Below are positions 50,776-59,744 of a DNA stretch of 64,000 nt, one piece after another. The stretch lies in NCBI RefSeq assembly GCF_006715395.1, contig NZ_VFNC01000002.1, forward strand, positions 1,922,001-1,986,000, read 5' to 3'. How positions within the stretch are numbered: position 1 is the first letter of the stretch; each line of letters opens with the position of its first letter. The notes below the pieces were generated by a model. It was not told the origin of the DNA. It did not search any database and saw only the letters and a program-made list of their open reading frames with translations. Origin of the DNA: Streptomyces sp. SLBN-31. Lineage in GTDB: Bacteria > Actinomycetota > Actinomycetes > Streptomycetales > Streptomycetaceae. The position numbers and the translations under genes are program-made.

Positions 50776-53559
50776 TCACCGGTGCGACGTGTACTCCACC
50801 ACCTGCTGGAACGTCGGCCGGTTCTGCCAGCTGATGTTGCCGTGCTTGATGCCGCCCAGGGTGCGCTGGACGATCGAGTCGGCGCACCACTGGTCGCCCG
50901 CCGAGCAGAGGCTGTCGCCGGGGTAGACGGTCGACGCGGACGTGCCGGCGGCCGTCTTCAGGGTGCTCATCAGGAGGTCCCGGCAGGAGCCGAGGCTGCC
51001 GCCGCCGCAGTACTTCTCGGCGAGCGGGCCCCGGACACTCTCCCCGAGCACCGCCCTGATGTCCTTGTCGACGTAGCTCCACCAGCCGTACTGGAAGGAG
51101 CTGCCCGCGTGCGAGCCGGTGGGCCCGTGGGCGGCCGACGGGGCCTCGTCGATCGGCAGGTTGTTGGTGATGGCGGTGTACAGATCACTGCCGAGACCGG
51201 GTTGGAACTCGGCCTTGACCAGCAGCGGCCACCAGGCGTCCAGGATGCGGATCGCGTCGGGGTTGGCGTACTTCTTCGAACCGGCCGAGGTCTCCGTGCG
51301 CTTGGCGCCCGCGGACACCCACGCCTGCAGCTTGCTCACCGCGTCGGCGACCGTGGAGTCGGTCACCGTACTGCTGTTGACGACCTTGAGCAGCTTCGGC
51401 AGGACGTCCTCGGCGCGCAGGTCGGCGAGGGCCGCGTCGGCCATCGCCTGCACCAGCTTCGTACGGGTCACCCCGCCGGCGGCGACGAGTTTCTTGACCC
51501 GGTCCTCCAGCAGGTTGCCGCGGTGCACGGAGCCGTCGCCCCAGGGCGCGGTCGTGTAGTCGAGGGCCTGCTTGTTGTTCCAGGAGATGTAGTAGTCCTG
51601 GTCGACGGAGTTGGGGTGCGCCGAAGCGGGCGTGTAGTCGGCCGTGTTGGTGGACGGGGTCCAGTTCTTCCACTCGTAGGCGGCCTGTCCCCACACGGGG
51701 AACTCGGCGTCGACGCCGCTCGCGCGCACCGGGTTGTCGCCGCTGTTGTAGTAGGCGGTGTGCGAGGAGTCGGCGTAGAACCAGTTGAAGGTGTAGTTGA
51801 TGTGCTGTGCCGCGCTCTGGAAGTCCTTCGGGCCCTTGACGTAGTCGGGGTCGTTCAGCATCTGGAAGCCGATGATCGAGTCGGCCTCGTGCATGTAGGA
51901 GGAGCGCAGGGTGGTGTAGGCGACCTTCTTGCCGCCGACGGTCGCCCGGTACTCGACGGGCCCGTACTTCGTCTTCCACACCCGCATGGTGTACGACCCC
52001 GCGGCCGTGCCGTCGGCCGTGGTGGGCTTCCAGGAGTTGGTCTGCTCGAGTTTGTCCATGGCGGTGCAGGTGCCGTGGTACAGGTAGTGGTAGTCGTCCT
52101 GGCACAGTTCGACGGCGTAGGTGTCGATGATGTCCTGGCCGGAGGTGGTCGCGGACCACGAGTAGTCCTGGCCGCGGCCCAGTTCGACGTACATGCTCAG
52201 ACCGGCGAAGGAGGCGCCGCGGGCGCTGATGCCCGGGCCCTGGATCTCCTGCAGCATGAGCAGCTGGGGCGCGAAGTACCCGGTCTGCGGGCCGAAGACG
52301 GCGATCGGGTGGCCGCTGGCGGTGTACTTGCCGCTGACCACGAGGGCGTTGGACATACCGCGCCTGGCCGAGCTGAGCGCGTTCGCGGTGGCGGTCTTCG
52401 AGGCGGCGGTGGCGCTCTGGCTCGCACCGGTGCCGGTGGCGTCGTAGACGAGCGGCTCGGTCGTCACGGAGCCGGCGTCGGGCAGGGCCTCGCCCTGGGC
52501 GTCGGCGGGCTTGGTGGCGTAGGGGAAGCTCTCGCCGTTGTGGACGGTGAGGACGGCCTCGGGGTCGTTGCGTTCGCGGAAGGACTCCCAGACCTTGGTG
52601 CCCTGCGCGACGCCGTACTTGGACTGGGCGGCGATCAGTGAGATCGCGTTGTTGACCTCGCCGCCGCCGCCGGCGCCGAACAGGGAGCCGATCACCGAGC
52701 CGAGGGCCACCAGGTCGGTGATCTTGAAGTGGTCGATGGTGCCGGCGTTGGTGATCGAGTCCTTGTGCCCGGTGAGGACGTACTCGCCGGGGAAGTAGCG
52801 GCCCGAGTCGGAGGCGTCGATGTAGGCGTTGATGCCGGCGAGGTAGGCGTTGGCGTCGGCGAGGGCCTGCTGGCCGCGTGCGCCGTTGTTCGCCACGGCG
52901 TTGTCGATCTGGGCCTGCAGATCGGCCTCGGAGTAGGGGGCGTTGCGGTAGAACTCCTGCTCCAGGCCCTGGTTGGAGGCCGCGCCGCCGGCGAAGGCGG
53001 TCAGCTGGCCGCGGCCGACGTGCCGGAAGACGTCCATGAGCCACAGCCGGTCCTCGGCCGCCGCGTAGCCGGCGCCGAACTCGGTGCCGTAGCGGCTGGT
53101 ACCGGTGATGTGCGGTACGCCGGCCTTCTTGTCGCGGACGATCGTCACGTCGCTGCGGCCCGCCGGGCTCTCCGTGGAGGCGACTTGATCCGAGGGGACA
53201 CCGAACGAGGCGTCGTTGAAGAAGGTGTTGATCTTCGCGTCGGTGAGCCCGGAGTAGCCCGTGGCCAGGTTGGCGTAGGGGCCGAGCTGGTCCTCGGCAT
53301 GGCTGGGCTGGGTGCCGAAGGCCTGGTTGAGGAGGATCTGCGCGAGGGTGGCGTTGCCGTTCTCACCGGGCGGCAGGATGTCGGAGCACTGGCCGCCGCA
53401 GTAGTCGTTCGAGGCGGTGGCGGCGGTGGCGGTCGCCTGGGTGAGCGGGGACAAAAGGCCGGCAATCAGGACGCATATGGATGCGGACTTCAGGAACCCG
53501 GTGAGTCTGCCGGGAGTTCTCAGTCTGTCGAGGGTGGTGCGCACGGTGCGCCGAGGCAT
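50776..53559 (-). CDS. Secreted penicillin-acylase-family Ntn hydrolase
   Basis: The 927-residue precursor has an N-terminal signal (SASICVLIAGLLSPLTQATATAATA), an alpha-chain region and a spacer. The autocatalytic site is SARRG-M-SNALVVSG, where Ser403 would become the N-terminal nucleophile of the beta chain. PIAVFGPQTGYFAPQ lies in the beta chain. This heterodimeric family cleaves amides such as penicillins, acyl-homoserine lactones or lipopeptide acyl chains. The enzyme is larger than the 720-850 residues usual for the group. The substrate is unknown. Confidence 0.9.
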   Translation of the reverse strand: MPRRTVRTTLDRLRTPGRLTGFLKSASICVLIAGLLSPLTQATATAATASNDYCGGQCSDILPPGENGNATLAQILLNQAFGTQPSHAEDQLGPYANLATGYSGLTDAKINTFFNDASFGVPSDQVASTESPAGRSDVTIVRDKKAGVPHITGTSRYGTEFGAGYAAAEDRLWLMDVFRHVGRGQLTAFAGGAASNQGLEQEFYRNAPYSEADLQAQIDNAVANNGARGQQALADANAYLAGINAYIDASDSGRYFPGEYVLTGHKDSITNAGTIDHFKITDLVALGSVIGSLFGAGGGGEVNNAISLIAAQSKYGVAQGTKVWESFRERNDPEAVLTVHNGESFPYATKPADAQGEALPDAGSVTTEPLVYDATGTGASQSATAASKTATANALSSARRGMSNALVVSGKYTASGHPIAVFGPQTGYFAPQLLMLQEIQGPGISARGASFAGLSMYVELGRGQDYSWSATTSGQDIIDTYAVELCQDDYHYLYHGTCTAMDKLEQTNSWKPTTADGTAAGSYTMRVWKTKYGPVEYRATVGGKKVAYTTLRSSYMHEADSIIGFQMLNDPDYVKGPKDFQSAAQHINYTFNWFYADSSHTAYYNSGDNPVRASGVDAEFPVWGQAAYEWKNWTPSTNTADYTPASAHPNSVDQDYYISWNNKQALDYTTAPWGDGSVHRGNLLEDRVKKLVAAGGVTRTKLVQAMADAALADLRAEDVLPKLLKVVNSSTVTDSTVADAVSKLQAWVSAGAKRTETSAGSKKYANPDAIRILDAWWPLLVKAEFQPGLGSDLYTAITNNLPIDEAPSAAHGPTGSHAGSSFQYGWWSYVDKDIRAVLGESVRGPLAEKYCGGGSLGSCRDLLMSTLKTAAGTSASTVYPGDSLCSAGDQWCADSIVQRTLGGIKHGNISWQNRPTFQQVVEYTSHR

Positions 53560-53782
53560 GGCGGCTCCTGCCGACGAGGGGGTGTGCCGGGACGTTACCG
53601 CCGGTATCCCCGAGATTGAAGATGAACATGCGTCAAGTTTTGGAACACGGTGGTCGGCTTATGGGGGTCATCGGAAATCGGATGGAGCCGAATCGCTTGT
53701 CGATACGTCTATTCGGCGAAGTCCTTACGACGACGCCGAAGTGACCGAAGTACAGGTGCAGGTGTGACGGAGGTGCAGGACG

Positions 53783-54385
53783 ATGGCGGGTTTCCGGAGT
53801 CTGGCGAGACAGGTCCGCGATCCGCGGTGCGATCTGGCACTGCGGCGCTACTCACTGCGCAAGTGCCTTGAGAGGTTCGCTCCTTACGGGCACAGGGCGA
53901 CCTGGGACCACTTGTGCTCCCGGGCAGGGTTCGGTCCCGAGGACCGCTCTCCCGAACCGGCGCGGCTCGTGGCCGCACTGGAGGAGCTGGAGGAGGCGCG
54001 CTCGGTCTGGCTGGCCTACGAGGTCGAGTTCGCCGAGCGGCGCAAGAAGGAGAAGCACGACGGGCTGCGCCGACCGGGCAGCGTGGACGACTGGCACCGG
54101 CTGACCTGGGGCGGGTTCGGTGTCGCGTGGTGCGACGACCCACGGGTCCACCCCCGTGAGCCGCTGGCCGAGGTGCTGCGCCGGCTGATCTCCGCCCTGG
54201 AGCGCGAGCCGGGGGCGGAGTGCCCGGTGTGCGGCGGGGAGCGGCTGGTGTGGACGTACGACCTGGACCATGAACCGTCCTCCGGTCCGGTCTGCAGCAA
54301 CTGCGGGATTCTGGTGCCACGGCCGGTGCTCAAGCCCGAGGCCCTGGCGGACGCAAGGCGCGGAAGGCTGCTGGTGTCGGCCTAG
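53783..54385 (+). CDS. Hypothetical protein with C-terminal zinc ribbon
   Basis: The 200-residue soluble protein has a helical N-terminus (ALRRYSLRKCLERFAPYGHRATWDHLCSRAGFG). The C-terminal ribbon CPVCGG...VCSNCGIL has two CxxC knuckles. It has no family that I recognise. It is transcribed towards the BKACE gene, 96 bases apart. Confidence 0.7.
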   Translation: MAGFRSLARQVRDPRCDLALRRYSLRKCLERFAPYGHRATWDHLCSRAGFGPEDRSPEPARLVAALEELEEARSVWLAYEVEFAERRKKEKHDGLRRPGSVDDWHRLTWGGFGVAWCDDPRVHPREPLAEVLRRLISALEREPGAECPVCGGERLVWTYDLDHEPSSGPVCSNCGILVPRPVLKPEALADARRGRLLVSA

Positions 54386-54481
54386 CACGGCGGGGGTGCG
54401 CCGGGGATGCCGCACCCCCTGTATGTCCGCCGGACACGCGGCCGGCGGTCCGTTGTCAGTGGCGTCCGGCACGCTTGGGGC

Positions 54482-55213
54482 ATGGTGCAGGTGTGTCTCA
54501 ACGGGACGCGGGGGTCCGCCGATGGCGCGGTGGTGCCGCTGACCCCTTCGGCGCTGGCCGAGTCCGCGGCCGAAGCCGTCGCGGCCGGTGCCACGGATGT
54601 GCACGTCCACCCCAAAACGCCCTGCGGGCGCGACACGTTGTCGCCGCGGGTGATCGGACCGGCGCTGGAGGCGATCCGAGCGCGGGTCCGGGTGCCGGTC
54701 GGCGTGACCACGGGCGCCTGGGCCGAGCCGGATACGGCGGCCCGGCTCGCGCGGGTGCGGAGCTGGGCGGAACTGCCCGCCCCGCCCGACCACGCCTCGG
54801 TCAACTGGCACGAGGAGGGGGCCGAGGAGATCGCCGCCGCCCTGATCGACCTCGGCGTGGGGGTCGAGGCCGGCGTCTGGTCCGGGACGGACGGCGCGCC
54901 ACGGTTCGCCGTGTCGCCGCTGGCGGGACGGGTGTTGCGGGTGCTGGCGGAGGTGACGGACACCTCTGAAGGGACGGCCGAGGACAGCGCGCGGGCGCTG
55001 CTGGATCGCCTCGGTCCCGCGCGGGGGCGTCCGGTCCTGCTGCACGGCGAGGACGGGGGCGCCTGGCCGGTGCTGCGGCTGGCGGGACGGCTGGGGCTCA
55101 CCACCCGGATCGGTCTGGAGGACACGCTCGTCCTGCCGGATGGCCAACCGGCCCTGTCCAACGCGGAGTTGGTGGCCGCGGGACTCAGGCAGTACCGCGA
55201 CGCGCGACGGTAG
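54482..55213 (+). CDS. BKACE/DUF849 family (beta-keto acid cleavage enzyme type)
   Basis: The 243-residue protein has VHVHPKTPCGRDTL (metal-binding His-x-His), PVGVTTGAWAE and GLEDTLVLPDGQP. In the beta-keto acid cleavage enzyme family these exchange a beta-keto acid with acetyl-CoA, as in lysine fermentation (Kce). It is at the short end of the family. The ATG at 54482 is the first that precedes the conserved strand VQVCLNGTRG. Confidence 0.85.
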   Translation: MVQVCLNGTRGSADGAVVPLTPSALAESAAEAVAAGATDVHVHPKTPCGRDTLSPRVIGPALEAIRARVRVPVGVTTGAWAEPDTAARLARVRSWAELPAPPDHASVNWHEEGAEEIAAALIDLGVGVEAGVWSGTDGAPRFAVSPLAGRVLRVLAEVTDTSEGTAEDSARALLDRLGPARGRPVLLHGEDGGAWPVLRLAGRLGLTTRIGLEDTLVLPDGQPALSNAELVAAGLRQYRDARR

Positions 55214-55305
55214 CAGCCGTAAAAGCGCTCGCTCCACCGTTTTCGCGTCCGGACAGTGGGAGGCGATGAAACCGAACTGAACGCCCTCCCGAACCGAGGT
55301 GTCCC

Positions 55306-56373
55306 ATGTCGACGCTCCGCGTCACCGCCGAAGTGCTGACGGTCCACGAACATCCCAACGCCGACGCGCTCGAACTGGCCCAGGTGGGCCTGTATCGCGC
55401 GGTCGTCGCCAAGGGTGCCTACCGCACCGGCGACGCCGCCCTCTACATCCCCGAGCAGGCCGTGCTGCCGGCCGGGCTGATCGAGGAGCTGGGGCTCACC
55501 GGGCGCCTGGCGGGCACGAAGGCCGACCGGGTCAAGGCGGTGCGGCTGCGCGGCGAGCTGTCGCAGGGGATCGTCTGCCGTCCGAAGGCGCTCGCGGACG
55601 TCGACCTGGCGCGGGCCGCCGTGGAGGGCACCGACTTCGCCGAGCTGCTCGGCATCACCAAGTGGGTGCCGCCGATCCCGCCCACGATGAGCGGCGAGGT
55701 GGAGTCCGCGCCCGAACTGCTGCCCTGGGTCGACATCGAGAACATCCAGCGGTTTCCGGACGTCTTCGCACCGGGCGAGGCTGTGGTCCTGACCGAGAAA
55801 TTGCACGGCTCGGCGTGCCTGCTGACCTACGCGGCCGCCGAGGGACGGGTCTACGTATCGTCCAAGGGCTTCGGCGCCAAGTCCCTTGCCCTGAAGGAGA
55901 ATCCGCGCATTCTGTACTGGCGCGCGGTGCACGGGCACGGCGTCGCCGAGGTCGCGAAACGCCTCGCCGACCGGCTGGGGGCGCGCCGGGTCGGGATCTT
56001 CGGCGAGGTGTACGGGGCCGGGGTGCAGGACCTGACGTACGGCGCGGACGGCAGGCGGGAGAGTCTCGGGTACGCCGTGTTCGACGTGTCCGCGGAGATC
56101 GACGGCACCGTGCGGTGGCTGGACGCGGCCGAACTGCTCGACGGGGAGCTGCCGTTGGCGCCCCGGCTGTACGAGGGACCGTACGACGTCGAGCGGGTGC
56201 TGGAGATCGCGAGCGGACGGGAGACCGTGTCCGGGCGCGGGCTGCACCTGCGGGAGGGGGTCGTGATCCGTACCGCGGTGGAGCGGTACAGCCCGGTGAC
56301 GGGCGGCCGGGCGATCGCGAAGGCGGTGAGCCCCGCCTACCTGACCCGCAAGGGCGGGACCGAGTACGAGTAG
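55306..56373 (+). CDS. ATP-dependent RNA ligase, DraRnl (DRB0094) family
   Basis: The 355-residue protein has the nucleotidyltransferase motif I as TEKLHGSACL, with Lys165 the probable AMP-accepting residue. YVSSKGFG, RRVGIFGEVYG and EGVVIR follow as motifs III to V. The N-terminal 130 residues form an OB-like domain (VRLRGELSQGIVC), as in the D. radiodurans enzyme. That family seals RNA nicks with a 3'-OH and 5'-phosphate. Codons and GC look native. The gene stands alone, 91 bases after the BKACE gene and convergent with soxR. Confidence 0.88.
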   Translation: MSTLRVTAEVLTVHEHPNADALELAQVGLYRAVVAKGAYRTGDAALYIPEQAVLPAGLIEELGLTGRLAGTKADRVKAVRLRGELSQGIVCRPKALADVDLARAAVEGTDFAELLGITKWVPPIPPTMSGEVESAPELLPWVDIENIQRFPDVFAPGEAVVLTEKLHGSACLLTYAAAEGRVYVSSKGFGAKSLALKENPRILYWRAVHGHGVAEVAKRLADRLGARRVGIFGEVYGAGVQDLTYGADGRRESLGYAVFDVSAEIDGTVRWLDAAELLDGELPLAPRLYEGPYDVERVLEIASGRETVSGRGLHLREGVVIRTAVERYSPVTGGRAIAKAVSPAYLTRKGGTEYE

Positions 56374-56383
56374 GCCCGCGCGG

Positions 56384-56866
56384 TCACCCGGTCCCGGCCG
56401 TCCCGCCGCGCCGCCGCTCCACCATCAGCCGGGACCCGCTCCGCCGCTCGCCGAAGGCGTCGTCCGGGTTGGACAGGACGCACGAGTCCAGTGACAGGCA
56501 GCCGCAGCCGATGCAGTCCGTCAGGTGGTCGCGGAGTCGGTTGAGCTGCTTGATGCGCTCGTCCAGTTCCGAGCGCCAGTTCTCCGAGAGGCGGGCCCAG
56601 TCCTCGCGGGTGGGGGTGCGCTCCTCGGGGAGTTCGGACAGGGCCTCGCGGATCGTGGCGAGGGGGATGCCGACGCGCTGCGCGGCGCGAACGAAGGCGA
56701 CCCGGCGCAGGGCGTCACGGGAGTAGCGGCGCTGGTTGCCCGCGGTGCGGCGGCTGCTGATCAGCCCCTTGGACTCGTAGAAGTGCAGGGCCGAGACGGC
56801 GGCGCCGCTCCGCGCGGCGAGCTGGCCGACGGTGAGCTCGTGGATCTTCTCGGGGATCTGGGGCAC
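56384..56866 (-). CDS. soxR: Redox-sensing MerR-family regulator SoxR
   Basis: The 160-residue protein has a MerR HTH (TVGQLAARSGAAVSALHFYESKGLI) and the [2Fe-2S] ligand set CIGCGCLSLDSC (Cys-x2-Cys-x-Cys-x5-Cys). The GTG at 56866 (PQIPEKIHELTVGQL) is chosen from known Streptomyces SoxR N-termini. An ATG at 56911 would add 15 residues. In Streptomyces SoxR responds to redox-active compounds such as actinorhodin. It is divergent from the MaoC gene. Confidence 0.92.
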   Translation of the reverse strand: MPQIPEKIHELTVGQLAARSGAAVSALHFYESKGLISSRRTAGNQRRYSRDALRRVAFVRAAQRVGIPLATIREALSELPEERTPTREDWARLSENWRSELDERIKQLNRLRDHLTDCIGCGCLSLDSCVLSNPDDAFGERRSGSRLMVERRRGGTAGTG

Positions 56867-56931
56867 CCCTCGAACCCTACCCACCCCCCGTCGGCGGTCG
56901 TCCGTTGACATCGGATTCCCGGCCGACCATG

Positions 56932-56947
56932 CTAAGCAGTCGCTTAG
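56932..56947. promoter_or_regulatory. TetR-type operator candidate before maoC
   Basis: CTAAGC-AGTC-GCTTAG is a palindrome with perfect 6-bp arms, located 28 bases before the MaoC start and in the divergent soxR/maoC gap. A matching site lies upstream of the TetR gene at 58131-58146. Confidence 0.65.
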
Positions 56948-56974
56948 ACATTGCGACGCATGGGAGGCCGGGAC

Positions 56975-57436
56975 ATGGCAGAGCCGAGGATCTTCACCTC
57001 CGCCGACGAACTGAAGGCGGCGGTGGGCGAGCAGCTGGGGTACACCGACTGGCTGGAGATCGACCAGAAGCGGATCGACCTGTTCGCGGAGGCGACGGGC
57101 GACCACCAGTGGATCCACGTCGATCCGGAGAAGGCCGCCTCGGGGCCGTTCGGCACGACCATCGCGCACGGGTACCTGACGCTGTCGCTGCTGCCGCTGT
57201 TCGGCCCGCAGCTGATCCAGGTCGAGGGCGTGAAGATGGGCGTCAACTACGGCACCAACAAGGTCCGTTTCCCCGCCCCGGTCCCGGTCGGCTCCCGGCT
57301 GCGCGCGACCGCGAGGATCAGCGGCGTCGAGGACGTGCCCGGTGGCGTCCAGGTGAGCGTCGCCTACTCGGTGGAGCGCCAGGGCGGCGACAAGCCGGTC
57401 TGCGTGGCCGAGTCGGTGGCCCGCTTCTACCTCTGA
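56975..57436 (+). CDS. MaoC-family (R)-specific hydratase
   Basis: The 153-residue hot-dog protein has the catalytic motif FAEATGDHQWIHVDPEKAASGPFG (Asp and His of the hydratase dyad) and TIAHGYLTLSLLP. It hydrates 2-enoyl-CoA, typical of fatty-acid or polyketide degradation. The ATG at 56975 follows GGGAGG. It likely belongs with the downstream TetR, which shares its operator motif. Confidence 0.9.
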   Translation: MAEPRIFTSADELKAAVGEQLGYTDWLEIDQKRIDLFAEATGDHQWIHVDPEKAASGPFGTTIAHGYLTLSLLPLFGPQLIQVEGVKMGVNYGTNKVRFPAPVPVGSRLRATARISGVEDVPGGVQVSVAYSVERQGGDKPVCVAESVARFYL

Positions 57437-57458
57437 CGCCGCCGGGGCGGTCCGGCCG

Positions 57459-58082
57459 CTACTTGACCCCGACCATCCGCAGCACGAGGTCGGCGTAGAG
57501 CGCGCCGACCTCGTCCGGCGTCCAGGGGCCGTGGACGTTGAACCAGCGGGCGACGTCGATGCAGAGCGAGAGGACGGCGAGGGTGGTGCCCTTGACGTCC
57601 AGCACGTCGAAGTCGCCGACGGCGATGCCGTCCTCGATGATCCCGCGCACCTCGGCGTCGCACTGGCGGCGCAGCGCGAGGATCTCGGCGCGGGCGTCCG
57701 GGCCGAGGGAGTCCAGCTCGTACTGGACCACCCGGGCGGTCGTCCGCCCCCCGGCGTGCCAGCGCACGAAGGAGCTGACGGCGTCCGCGAGCCGCTCGGC
57801 CGGCGTGCCCTCGCCGCGGGCCGCCGTGCGCAGGATGTCGACCGCCTTCTCGTGGCCGATGCGGCTGATGCGGTGGAGCAGCTCTTCCTTGGTCTTGTAG
57901 TGGATGTAGAGCGCGGCCGGGCTCATGCCGGCCCGGCCCGCGATGTCACGGGTCGTCGTGGCGTGGTAGCCGCGCTCGGCGAAGGCCTCCACCGCGGCCA
58001 TCAGCAGCCGCCGGGCCGCGTCGGGCGTGACCTCGCCCCACGGCGCCACCTCGCCGCCGGCCGTCTCCTCCGCCGTACTCAT
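57459..58082 (-). CDS. TetR/AcrR regulator, acyl-CoA-type
   Basis: The 207-residue protein has an HTH (TTRDIAGRAGMSPAALYIHYKTKEELLHRISR). The C-terminal domain resembles the KstR/fatty-acid class. The ATG at 58082 follows GAGAGGGG. The CTAAGCnnnnGCTTAG-type site before its own gene and before maoC suggests autoregulation plus control of maoC. Confidence 0.85.
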   Translation of the reverse strand: MSTAEETAGGEVAPWGEVTPDAARRLLMAAVEAFAERGYHATTTRDIAGRAGMSPAALYIHYKTKEELLHRISRIGHEKAVDILRTAARGEGTPAERLADAVSSFVRWHAGGRTTARVVQYELDSLGPDARAEILALRRQCDAEVRGIIEDGIAVGDFDVLDVKGTTLAVLSLCIDVARWFNVHGPWTPDEVGALYADLVLRMVGVK

Positions 58083-58130
58083 CGCTCGCTCGCCCCTCTC
58101 GCAGACAGACACCCCACCATACCGCCCAAG

Positions 58131-58146
58131 GTGAGCGAGCGCTTAG
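58131..58146. promoter_or_regulatory. TetR-type operator candidate before the TetR gene
   Basis: GTGAGC-GAGC-GCTTAG has its right arm identical to the maoC site and the same 4-base spacer. The left arm is degenerate (4/6). Confidence 0.55.
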
Positions 58147-58157
58147 TCCGCGTGTTC

Positions 58158-58229
58158 ACAGCTTCCGCGGCGGTCACGGCTTCCGCGGATGTCACGGCTT
58201 CCGCGGATGTCACGGCTTCCGCGGATGTC
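58158..58229. repeat. Four-copy 18-bp tandem repeat
   Basis: The unit ACGGCTTCCGCGGATGTC is repeated four times, the first copy with three changes. The last copy contains the start of the YiaA/YiaB stop codon (complement at 58228-58230). Confidence 0.85.
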
Positions 58230-58473
58230 AGAGCTTCTCGAAGGGGTGGTACGACCGCTCCGCAGCCTCCTGCCGGTCCCGGATGACCTTGGCAAGGGTG
58301 AAGGCGGAGGTGACGAGGTAGAGGACGGCGATGCCGAGGAACGCCCGCACCCAGGCGTCGGCGTTCAGCTTGAAGATGCCGATGGCGGTGGCCGCCATGG
58401 CGACGGCGAAGGAGGCGACCGCCTGGCCGTAGAAGGCGGCGGTGTTCTGCTGCTTGCCCGAGGTCTCACTCAT
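58228..58473 (-). CDS. YiaA/YiaB family inner-membrane protein
   Basis: The 81-residue protein has two hydrophobic helices (GQAVASFAVAMAATAIGIF and AFLGIAVLYLVTSAFTLAKVI) after NTAAFYGQAV, the YiaA/YiaB motif. Function unknown. The ATG at 58473 begins MSETSGKQQNTAAFYG. Confidence 0.85.
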   Translation of the reverse strand: MSETSGKQQNTAAFYGQAVASFAVAMAATAIGIFKLNADAWVRAFLGIAVLYLVTSAFTLAKVIRDRQEAAERSYHPFEKL

Positions 58474-58548
58474 GGGGACAAGGGTGCGGGCGGCAGGGCG
58501 GGCGCCACATCCGCGCACATACTCAGCCGACGTACTCAGCCGGTGCGC

Positions 58549-59703
58549 TCAGAACGCCGAAATACCCGTCAGCGCACGGCCGATGAGGAGTTTCTGGATC
58601 TGGCTGGTGCCCTCGTACAGGGTCATCACACGGGCGTCGCGCAGCAGCTTGCCCGCCGGGTACTCGTCGATGTAGCCGTAGCCGCCGAAGACCTGAAGGG
58701 CGTTGTTGGCGGCGCGCACGGCGGCCTCGGAGGCGAAGAGCTTGGCCTTGGAGGACTCGACGGCGAAGGGCTGCCCGCGATCGATCAGATCGGCGACCCG
58801 CCAGGTCAGCAGCCGGGCCGCGTCCACGTCGACGGCGATGTCGCTGATCAGCTCCTGCACGAGCTGGTGGTGGGCGATCGGCCTGCCGAACTGCTCCCGC
58901 TCGCCCGCGTACCTCACGGCCGCGTCCAGCGCTGCCTGGGCTATGCCGACGCAACCCGCCGCGACCGACATCCGCCCCTTGGCGAGAGCCGACATCGCGA
59001 CGGAGAAGCCCTTGCCCTCCTCCCCCAGCATCGCGGAGGCGGGCACCCGCACGTCCTCAAGGGCCAGCTCGGCCGTCGCCTGGCCGCGCAGTCCGAGCTT
59101 GCCGTGGATGGTGCGGCGGGTCAGCCCGGGGGTGTCGGTCGGCACGAGGAAGGCGGAGACGCCCTTGTGGCCGGGGGCGTCGGTGGAGCGGGCGAAGAGC
59201 AGGACGACATCGGCCCAGGTGCCGTTGGTGATGAACATCTTGGTGCCGTTGACGACGTAGTCGTCGCCGTCGCGGACCGCGCGCGTGGTGAGGTTGCCGG
59301 CGTCGGAACCGGTGCCCGGCTCGGTGAGGCCGAAGCAGCCGACGTACTCGCCGGAGGTGAGCCCCGGCAGCCACCGCCGTTTCTGCTCCTCGCTCCCCCG
59401 GGCGGCGATCGTCTTGGCGACCAGCCCGAGCGAGACGGACACGATCCCGCGCACGGACGAGTCACCGCGCCCGAGCTCCTCCGTGACCAGGCAGTACGCG
59501 AGGTGGTCGCCGCCCGAGCCGCCGTACTCCTCGTCGACGGTCAGCCCCAGGAAGCCGACCTCGCCGAGCTTCTTCACGATGGCCCGGTCGGCCTCCTCGG
59601 CGCGGTCCCAGGCGATGACGTTCGGGGTGATCTCCCGCTCCACGAAGTCCCGGGCGAGCCGCCGTACGGCCTCCTGCTCCTCGCTGAGCCCCAGGTTCAC
59701 CAC
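58549..59703 (-). CDS. Acyl-CoA dehydrogenase
   Basis: The 384-residue protein has CFGLTEPGTGSDAGNLTTRA, RLLTWRVADLIDRG and YGYIDEYPAGKLLRDARVMTLYEGTSQIQKLLIGRAL, where the YEGTS motif carries the catalytic Glu of short/branched-chain enzymes. GTG 59703 or 59700 after GGGGTGATC is the likely start. It is divergent from a TetR gene, with a palindrome between them. Confidence 0.92.
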   Translation of the reverse strand: MVNLGLSEEQEAVRRLARDFVEREITPNVIAWDRAEEADRAIVKKLGEVGFLGLTVDEEYGGSGGDHLAYCLVTEELGRGDSSVRGIVSVSLGLVAKTIAARGSEEQKRRWLPGLTSGEYVGCFGLTEPGTGSDAGNLTTRAVRDGDDYVVNGTKMFITNGTWADVVLLFARSTDAPGHKGVSAFLVPTDTPGLTRRTIHGKLGLRGQATAELALEDVRVPASAMLGEEGKGFSVAMSALAKGRMSVAAGCVGIAQAALDAAVRYAGEREQFGRPIAHHQLVQELISDIAVDVDAARLLTWRVADLIDRGQPFAVESSKAKLFASEAAVRAANNALQVFGGYGYIDEYPAGKLLRDARVMTLYEGTSQIQKLLIGRALTGISAF

Positions 59704-59744
59704 GAGATCACCCCACACAGACAGATCTTGAAAGCCGTACCTTT

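Noticed and set aside
58155..58286. Reading of the 18-bp repeat as an ASADVT-repeat protein
   Set aside because: The frame only reflects the repeat and has no start signal of its own; the YiaA/YiaB and TetR genes explain the region.
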